Source: Bactericera cockerelli
Taxonomy: Eukaryota > Arthropoda > Insecta > Hemiptera > Triozidae
DNA: 64,000 nucleotides
Assembly (NCBI GenBank): GCA_024516035.1
Contig: CM044955.1
Coordinates: 40,402,006-40,466,005 of the forward strand
Direction: 5' to 3'
The notes under the pieces were generated by a model, which was not told where the DNA came from, did not search any database, and worked only from the letters and a program-made list of their open reading frames with translations. Of this stretch, positions 56,795 through 64,000 are shown piece after piece. How positions within the stretch are numbered: position 1 is the stretch's first letter; each line of letters starts with the position of its first letter. Both the position numbers and the translations under genes were made by a program.

Positions 56795-59700
56795 TCACTG
56801 GAGTTTATCACCGTAGCACTTCTTTAGCAAATTTATGAGGTTTCTACAATGAAACTCATCAGTCTCCATCATTTGCAATAAATTCTGAAAAAAAAGAGAA
56901 AATTCAAATAACGTACAGTACGAAAAATCCTACTTATTACTTCCGAAAAATTTCTAATATTAGAAATAGGAAGTATTTTTCTTATCATAAGTTAATTACA
57001 AAATACAGAAAAAACAAAAGTATAATTACAATATAATTTAGACAAGTATCAAACGGTAGGTATTGGTAAAATAATAACCCCGAAGAATCCAGATTTATTG
57101 TCTCCAAAAACTTGTGCGAGCTGCGTAGCAGCTATACAGGGTGTTATAAACTACACACTACAATATCTCCGAAACTACCGAACATAGAGAAAATCTGTTC
57201 AAGGATGATTTTCGTATCTCCAAGAGGGCAACCTGATGATGACATTTAGAAGATTCTTAGGTGATCTCTTTAAGCTTATTTCAAGCTCAACTTTGAAATT
57301 TTCAATAGAACTTAAAGTTTCAGGTGCACTCAGGCGTAGCCTCGAAGGTAACGCCTGAGTCTGCCGAACTGTCGCATGTCGATCAAAATTTGGCCACTTG
57401 CGAAAAACTTACCATGATATCAAAGGCCCAGTATCCTGTCGCCTCTTGCAATCTTCCCAAAGTACAGATGGCCCAGGACGCATAGAGTGTAGCGTCCGGA
57501 AACAGCGTGGACTGCCATCTGGCAGGTATGAGGAGGGTTGTGATGGGGACATCTTTGGTCATGTTGGTGGAAATGAGGCCAGGGTGGAGGTGTTGCACCT
57601 GGATGTGGTGGTCCTTGAGTTCTGCGTGGAGGGACGAGGAGAGGAGCTGCAGGTAACTCTGCAATGACATGAAATTTGAAATATAGATATTTGCCAGCGT
57701 TGATGGTAGGGAGTGTAGAGATGGATCTACAGTCAGTGTGGGTCCATCCTCAACAATGACACATTGAGCACATTAGTTTTCTTAAGATCAATACCTTGGT
57801 GGCTGCATAGTTGGTCAAATAGGGGTGAGGTTAGTTACTTATATGACAGGTTGCCAGTACCTTGGTGGCTGCATAGTTGGTCAAGTAGGGGTGAGGTTTC
57901 CAATACCTTGGTGGCTGCATAGTTGGTCAAGTAGGGGTGAGGTTTCCGCGAGGACATGGAGCCCATGTTGACAATGATTCCGCGTCGCTGGAGCTTCATT
58001 TGAGGCAACACAATGCGCGTCATCATTGCAGTGGCGCCGGCGTTGATTGTGATCTCCTTCCAGAGGTGATCTGGGGGGATCTTGTCAAACGGACGGAACT
58101 GAGGCACCGGAGGCGCTACACCAACATTGTTAACTGAAAGGACATTTTTTCATCCATTATATTTATACATAGTATGATTAAGTGATTATATATCTATACT
58201 TATAAAAGAGTGTTTCACTCACTGTATTACATAAGTAGTGCTTTATTTAGACTGTCAGCGCAAGACAGGTAGTCCCATATGTTGTGTAGACCTAACAAGT
58301 GTACCAAAGCCAGCATCGCGAGACAAAATTTTCTCTAAAATAAATTTGTTATAGATTTTCTCAGAGTTTAGACCTAAAATCGACGCGCCCAATAAATAAT
58401 ATTTCATGTAGTGTGAAGAAATAGCAATAAAATTATTCGATAAGTTTTGACTTAGTAGCATGAACATGTTAAACTCGTCAGTTTAATCTGCCGCACCCTG
58501 TATTTTACAATCCCAAACTTAACACCGAGGCCGGGCAGAGTAGCGCACTGAGATAAGTCGGCTCTGAGATTTGAAAACGAGACCTTCCGCATGGCAAGCG
58601 AGTATATCAAAAACGTATTGAGCTGATCGTACGATTGCACAAAAACATCATACAACCTACTTCTTACCCAGAATTCCAATATCCAGAAATTTCAATTCGT
58701 TTTCAATGCTTTCATATATTTTCTCTCCTGATCCAAAATCAACTTGTATTACTTTTACATCGACTGGATAAAGACTTTCTGAAAATTAGAGAGTAATAAA
58801 CATAGGTATTAGAAAGATCATAGGGTCTAAATTAAAAGCAGTAACGATGATATTTCGTGTAAATATACACAGCGTGCGTAAGCCGCAACATGACCTGGTG
58901 CACTGCCGTGCGCTTGGATATCATAGAAAAGAGGCCATATTCCACGATTCCTATATATATAAAAAGTTTCAGCCTACAGAAGTAGTGATATGTTCTTTGT
59001 ACCTACCTACATGATTTTATGTCTTTTTATCAATACACATATTCTGAGTCATCCAATGAGTGTCACTCTAACTTGGCCAGGTTTACGCCTTGTGGTGGGT
59101 GGATTGGCATTTATATTTTTTTTTTTTTTTAATGAATATTTATTTATAGAGGACTAACTCTCAAAGTGATTGATACACGCGCACACACATAATACGCGCG
59201 CACACACATACATAATATATGTACAGGGCATCCCCGCATCCATAAAGTCTCACCCAGGCCTGGGTTTCTCGAAAACGACTCAAAATACTAATAAAGGCAA
59301 AACCCGTATTCTTTTATTTTAAGGGGAAATAATTTTCAGAGAAAAAATTGCCTACACGGCCCTAGTCAGTCTGGGCGTTGACCAACTTTAAAATCTCTTC
59401 AAGAGAAGTTCATTACAACAAAATTAAGTTCATTACAACAAATCTCGAGATACAGGGTCGGACGTCCTGGGTAGTATTCATATATTTGGACCTATAACTC
59501 GTTAACTGTAAGTTCCAAAAGGATGAAATTTTTTGATAATAACTCCTTATAGCGAGAACTTTAGTACAAGTTATAACTCAACCTATTCTGTTGAAGAACT
59601 ACCGGAAAAGTTTTAACGAAAAAACAAATCGAGATATAGCTTGATCGAAAGGTCTCGATAAAAAGAGATCAAAAAAATATCCTTCTGAAACTTACGGTTA

Positions 59701-61284
59701 ACAAGTTATGGATCAGAAAATAAGGATATATTTGCTATGACGGCCGACCCTGTATCTCGAGAACGATCAGTCGTAGATCACTGAAATTTGTTGCAATGAA
59801 CTTCACTCATTGAAGCCTTTCAAACAATATGCCGCAAGGCATACCATTCTATTTAAGATTTTAAAGTTGGTCCGTGCCCAGACTGCCCAGCCTGACTGGG
59901 GCAGTAGGCAAAAATTATTTGCTGAAACTCAATTCCCCAAAAAATCAAGGTATATAGGTTTTTGCGTTTTTTCTTTGTTTTCAACCGTTCTTGAGATACG
60001 GGGGGTGGGGTGGGACTTTATAGACGCCCTGTATAATTCGGCACTTATGCTGTGGAGACTTTAAAACGTGCTTTGGCACTGGAAACTGATTTTGAAAATT
60101 TTGGGTGATTAGTTGATTACATTACTTTTCTCAATTATAAGATAAGGAAAAGAAATGAAGGTTATAAGGGTGAGAAAAAATGGTTGAAATGATTCATGTA
60201 CATAAAATGAAAAGATACACTGCCTGCTACTGTGCTTGCTGCATATAATGATAATATAGCCATCTCTTGCTCGTTTTGTAGGAAGGACTGCAAGGACGTC
60301 CAGATCAAATATTTAGGATTCTATGCCCCTGCCAAGTCCCATGATAGTACTTACGTATAAGTTAATTAAGACACACTCAGCTGGTAGTATTTTTCTGGAA
60401 TATTATTACCTACCTACCTATATCTATTAATCTTAAATATTATCTTGTCAATGTCAAGGATCATAATCATTATTATTTTTTACTAATAAAACCCCTCATT
60501 TACCTACTAAATAAAAAAAATTAAAATCAAAAAAATTAAAAGCACAGAGGGGTGTTATCAACATTGCTGCAGTGTTTCTGAATCACAAGTCAAGGTTGAT
60601 GCAACGCTATTGCAACGTTAAAAGTGACCCCATAATAATATGAGCATCGATTCAGTGTTAAACTGTTAAATCTAGACTATGGATGCAGCTTTGACATTTT
60701 AAGGGTTTATCGATAGTTGTGTGCTGCCCTCTATTGGAGTAATGTATTAATAAACCGAACACGAGAGGTTATAAATGTTACCTATTTATTTTACCTCACT
60801 CTAGGTACTTACTTATATGTTTGGCGGTATCATTGAGCTTGTCTATACTCCTGCTTATTAGAACCAAGTTAACTTTCCTCTTTGCTAGCTCAATGGCGTA
60901 AGCCTTACCAATACCGCTAGTGGCACCAGTCAAAACTGTAAATAAAAGAAAGGTTTATTTTAATTATTGAAAATCATTCGTATATATTGTGTACCTAATT
61001 TTATTTAGGCATATTTGATTTAAAAAACAAAAATTGCATACCAAAATTGAATTTGACCATAGAAGCGAACAGAATATTTAGATCCCTTTTTCTACACTCT
61101 GCATTTTCAACTATCTGTACGTACCTGCCCACGATCCATATCTATTAGTCAAATCAACTGGTTTCATTGAGGCTAAAATCTTGCAGACAACACTTGGCAG
61201 AAGAGTCCGTAGGAAAATGTACAACAATCTGACCAGATAGATTGCTCCAATCCACTGGATGATGTTTATAATGTTCAGGATCAT
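56795..61284 (-). CDS. Short-chain dehydrogenase/reductase, HSD17B12-like very-long-chain 3-oxoacyl-CoA reductase, complete six-exon gene
   Basis: Expected role: NADPH-dependent reduction of 3-oxoacyl-CoA in ER fatty-acid elongation, possibly steroid 17-beta reduction. Coding exons on the minus strand: 61284-61125, 60935-60813, 58778-58668, 58133-57907, 57658-57413, 56884-56795. They total 957 nt, giving 318 aa (HSD17B12 is about 312). All joins are GT-AG and in phase. A hydrophobic N-terminal segment (about 2-30) precedes YGSWAVLTGATSGIG (Rossmann motif, residues 56-63). VNNVG is at 132-136, split between exons 3 and 4. The catalytic Ser190, Tyr203 and Lys207 lie in GSM...YAATK at the end of exon 4. 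HPGLIST follows in exon 5. No clear dilysine tail: it ends DKLQ. The start Met is the first in an open stretch that follows an AG at 61334-61335, so a non-coding 5' exon is possible. Related to Drosophila spidey by motif only. Odd: the end of exon 4 is repeated twice more in intron 4. Confidence 0.92.
57789..57946 (-). repeat. Threefold repeat of the SDR exon 4 end, with donor
   Basis: The segment encoding TNYAATK and the following GTATTG donor is present as copy 1 (exon end, donor 57901-57906), copy 2 (donor 57855-57860, GTACTG) and copy 3 (donor 57789-57794, GTATTG). Spacings are 46 and 66 bp. Only copy 1 continues the reading frame. Confidence 0.92.
59224..60030. mobile_element. MITE with CAGGGCATCC/GGACGCCCTG-type ends and TA duplication in SDR intron 2
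   Basis: TA|CAGGGCATCCCCGCATCCAT and ATAGACGCCCTG|TA. The interior is roughly inverted: AAGTTCATTACAACA and TGTTGCAATGAACTTC, TTTAAAATCTTC and its counterpart near 59853. No coding capacity. Confidence 0.75.
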
Positions 61285-61375
61285 ATTGGTGGAGGATCGA
61301 GGTTTTGCGAAATCAAAATAAATTTCTTCAGCCCTGGAAGATTAAAAATACACTGTCAATAAATTATGGACACAA

Positions 61376-61510
61376 TAAATCCTCGTGATTGTGGTTCACA
61401 TTATAAATATACACTTTGCTATTTTAAGATCTTATGCTAAATCACTTGTAATTCCAAAACCGCTTAACCGATTTTCTTCAAATTTGCTATTTTGCTACAT
61501 TTTAGATGGG
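61376..61510 (+). repeat. Copy of foldback segment B just upstream of the SDR start exon
   Basis: ATTATGGACACAATAAATCC, CTCGTGATTG, CGCTTAACCGATTTTCTTCA, AATTTG match 9911-10040. It lies within 100 bp of the SDR start codon, inside what would be the 5' UTR, first intron or promoter. Confidence 0.75.
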
Positions 61511-61784
61511 GTTTTGTATTCAATGTATGGACAGTCAAGATACTTATTATTATTATTAAACTCTTTATTAGAACAACATTTTATACAAACAAATAATGGT
61601 AAAAATTAAAATACAAAATTGACAGTATAAATATGAACAAGAAAAGCAATAAACAAAATATATACATAGGTACGTCATAACTAAAGAGCGGGGTTATTGC
61701 GTATGGCAATCTCTTCCACCCAACTCTTACTTATATTACCTAGGCTCCTTTTATGCAAAATCATTCGATAAAAGCGTCCTGAAC

Positions 61785-61910
61785 ACCGTGTGAAATATTC
61801 AGGACGGTTAATTCTACCTTCCACTCGCCGGGAGTCGTACAGCTACCCACATCAACCTCACCCACTTTAGGTTGGGCCGGAATATGCCAGACTCACGAAT
61901 CACGTGTCAT
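61785..61910 (-). mobile_element. SINE family 1 body fragment
   Basis: Complement: GTCTGGCATATTCCGGCCCA, GTGGGTGAGGTTGATGTGGG, TAGCTGTACGACTCCCGG. No head is preserved. Confidence 0.7.
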
Positions 61911-62399
61911 ATCATATTTTCTTGATAAGAAATAGTCATAAAACTTGTCATAAAATTCTGCCCAAACTGGGGATCGAACTCACGTGCAATTTCGAAGAGA
62001 AATAACAATAAAGACACATTAAAAGCACTAGAGAATTCCAGTATTCTAGCAGTCTCTCCATTTTTCCAGATCCAGTAGGTAATGGTCATATTATTTCTGC
62101 AGTTGTATTATTTCTGTAGGGTCGGTACGATTAAATAAATTTTAAAACAATTAATTTAAACTTCCGCAGAATTTCGTAGAATAATATCCTATAAGGATTG
62201 GAGAATTTCAGTATTCCAGCAACTCCAGCTCCAGAAGTGGTCCCATTACCTATTTCTCTAGTTCTTGTAGGGAGGTATCAATACCATAATTTAAGAATTT
62301 GTTGTATCCATCCAGCACCCAAAGAAGGAAATTAACGGTAAAAGAACATTACAAGACTTTATCTAACAAATGAGGCAGTTTTAATTCCAAATGAAGATC

Positions 62400-62640
62400 A
62401 AAACAAATGCTCTGTCTGAGCAAACAAGAATTAAGAATCCTTACTGGCTTCCTAACAGACCAGTGTAGCCTCAACTATCATCCAAATAAGCTGGGCATTG
62501 CTGAAGACCCAAAATGCCGTCTCTGTAAAGAGGCTCCATACACAGCAAAACACAGTCTCTGTAAATGTGGAGCAGCCTCTCACACTCGACTGAAACACTT
62601 CTCAAGGCTAATTTTAACACCTAAAAGAAGTTACTGAAAT
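62400..62640 (+). pseudogene. C-terminal relic of an RNase H-type LINE ORF2 (Jockey/R1-like)
   Basis: A 76-codon open stretch (62407-62637) reads ELRILTGFLTDQCSLN, then LGIAEDPKCRLC and TAKHSLCKC. This is the short zinc-knuckle-like tail (CxxC, H, C) that follows the RNase H domain in many Jockey/R1/I-type retrotransposon polyproteins. No RT or RNase H sequence could be read on the 5' side. It is an isolated 3' fragment, unrelated to the LINE at 16-20 kb, which lacks this tail. Confidence 0.7.
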
Positions 62641-64000
62641 CAGTCAGAGAAGAATCTTAAGCTACATTAATAGCTTTTTTACTTCCGAGAAAATAAACCG
62701 TCCGTCCTCTCTGCCGCACCCTGTACCTATTGTATTATTATTTTTTTTAACTGAATGACGTTTTTGGACTAACTAAAGTATTTTTTTACCTTAAAAAAAA
62801 ACAATATTTCGCACAACACAACTAACTGACAAGTTCTAGGAAGCACTTTGTAATTATAGATTATACGATAGTGTGAGGAAACAACTACACACCTCAGTCC
62901 TCGCGGTTGAACAAACTGAATTCATCTGAATCATCTGGAGCCAGATTCTGGAGATATTACGGTAGCTTTCACTTTCACCATGTAGCCTGGTCAATAGTCA
63001 GCCTAGTGGATCTACTTCATCATCTAGCCTAATATTTACAACCTCACAATTTGTACTCTTCATTTGTTGTAATTTCTAGGGTTTTTTTATACGACGAAAA
63101 AATTATTAACCAGCCCTGTTCCGTACGCTGTCTGTCACAAGCGATAACCCTTGAACGGTTTAACCAACCAGGAGACGGCGTGTTCCGCAAAGGCACATTC
63201 GAGGTCAAACCAGCGTTAGTATATATTTGCCATACTAGGAAATTTAACCACCCATCCCTAGATTACAAGTACACCGCCTTATCGATCGAACTACTGAGAT
63301 TACTAACTACAGAGGTCGATTCTACTTCTAATAATTGAGGTACAGATGTGCATACTCGTACCTTGGTCCTAGGTATTGGATTCTGTCTTCCTGGACGGGC
63401 ACTTAGCTTGTTCAAACCTGTCTTATCATGAGCACATGAGTGAGCAGGCTGCTTTCAGTCCAATACATAACTGGACCTTCGCTATTCTGCCCACCTATGT
63501 ACGGTTGGTCTCGATCTTTATGGGAAAACAGGGATTTGGCCATGACTTTTGAAGAAAGCAAAATGCCCCTCTGCCAGTTGATGTTATATGATAATTCACT
63601 ATGTGCTGAACCTACGCTCAAAACATTTGTATCTGTTAACGGGACACCCTGTATTGACTATGCACATAATAAAGTTTTAAGGAGTACCTAAGATTGATCT
63701 ACACTAAGAAAAACAAGTTTAGTCCAAGAATCACTGCACCCAACATGCAAAAACCTCTTCTCTGTTTTGTAGCGACCTTCGTAACCCTACAAACGCTATT
63801 ATGAATTACTTATAATTAAGAGGCCTAAGAGGGATATTTCACATTATTATTATGTTCAGCGTACCGAATAGGTAGCACATTAGCGGTAAAAACTACAAGT
63901 CTTCAGGGATTCGAGCTATTAGTGTTAAATACACACTCTAGTTTTAAATACAAGAAAATTGAGTATGTGAAATACCCATTTCATCCAGCCCTGTGGTAAA
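62641..64000. other. Right-end stretch, no gene recognised
   Basis: A SINE family 2 fragment lies on the minus strand at about 63221-63302 (CGATCGATAAGGCGGTGTAC, CTTGTAATC in complement). A CACCCTGTA element end lies near 63647. The remaining frames have no recognisable domain. Confidence 0.45.

Noticed and set aside
57383..57670. SDR exon 5 starting at its internal Met (ATGTCATTGCAG)
   Set aside because: Those codons lie in the intron; the TTGCAG is the acceptor and exon 4 joins in phase at 57658.

Overview
The window is animal nuclear DNA, AT-rich and dense in repeats. Spliced genes with GT-AG introns, a UDP-glucosyl/glucuronosyltransferase of insect type, mariner, Helitron-like and LINE elements, and several tRNA-headed SINE families point to an insect. 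A hemipteran is my guess, but nothing read here proves the order. There is no bacterial-style gene organisation.

Two host genes can be assembled exon by exon, both on the minus strand and both in the right half. The first is a complete seven-exon UDP-glycosyltransferase (41192-50354, 537 aa) with a signal peptide, the UGT signature split over exons 5 and 6, a C-terminal membrane anchor and a KKxx ER-retrieval tail. The second is a complete six-exon short-chain dehydrogenase of the HSD17B12 / very-long-chain 3-oxoacyl-CoA reductase type (56795-61284, 318 aa). It has TGATSGIG, NNVG and the S-Y-K catalytic set. Both products should sit in the ER membrane, in detoxification/glycosylation and in fatty-acid elongation or steroid metabolism respectively. 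Nothing suggests the two act together.

The left 41 kb has no recognisable host gene. Its main coding content is an apparently intact non-LTR retrotransposon (about 16050-20710, minus strand). ORF1 carries an N-terminal FLYWCH-like zinc finger, a coiled coil and an SGNH esterase domain; ORF2 carries an APE-type endonuclease and a reverse transcriptase. A mariner with intact ends but an internally deleted transposase lies at 22358-23275. A RNase H-type LINE tail relic lies at 62400-62640.

The rest is non-autonomous elements. They include Helitron-like elements ending in a GC hairpin plus CTAG|T, several of them carrying a TG microsatellite; MITEs with TAA/TTA, 8-bp, TA or ATAT duplications; foldback structures; and at least five SINE families. 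One SINE copy has a 5S-rRNA-like head on the body that other copies carry behind a tRNA-like head. Two features stand out structurally. One is an apparently perfect 246-bp-arm palindrome at 51837-52378. The other is a threefold repeat of the end of the SDR exon that encodes the catalytic Tyr/Lys and its splice donor.

All reading was by eye from the sequence. Exon joins rest on phase, splice consensus and family motifs, and TE boundaries rest on visible terminal repeats and target-site duplications.
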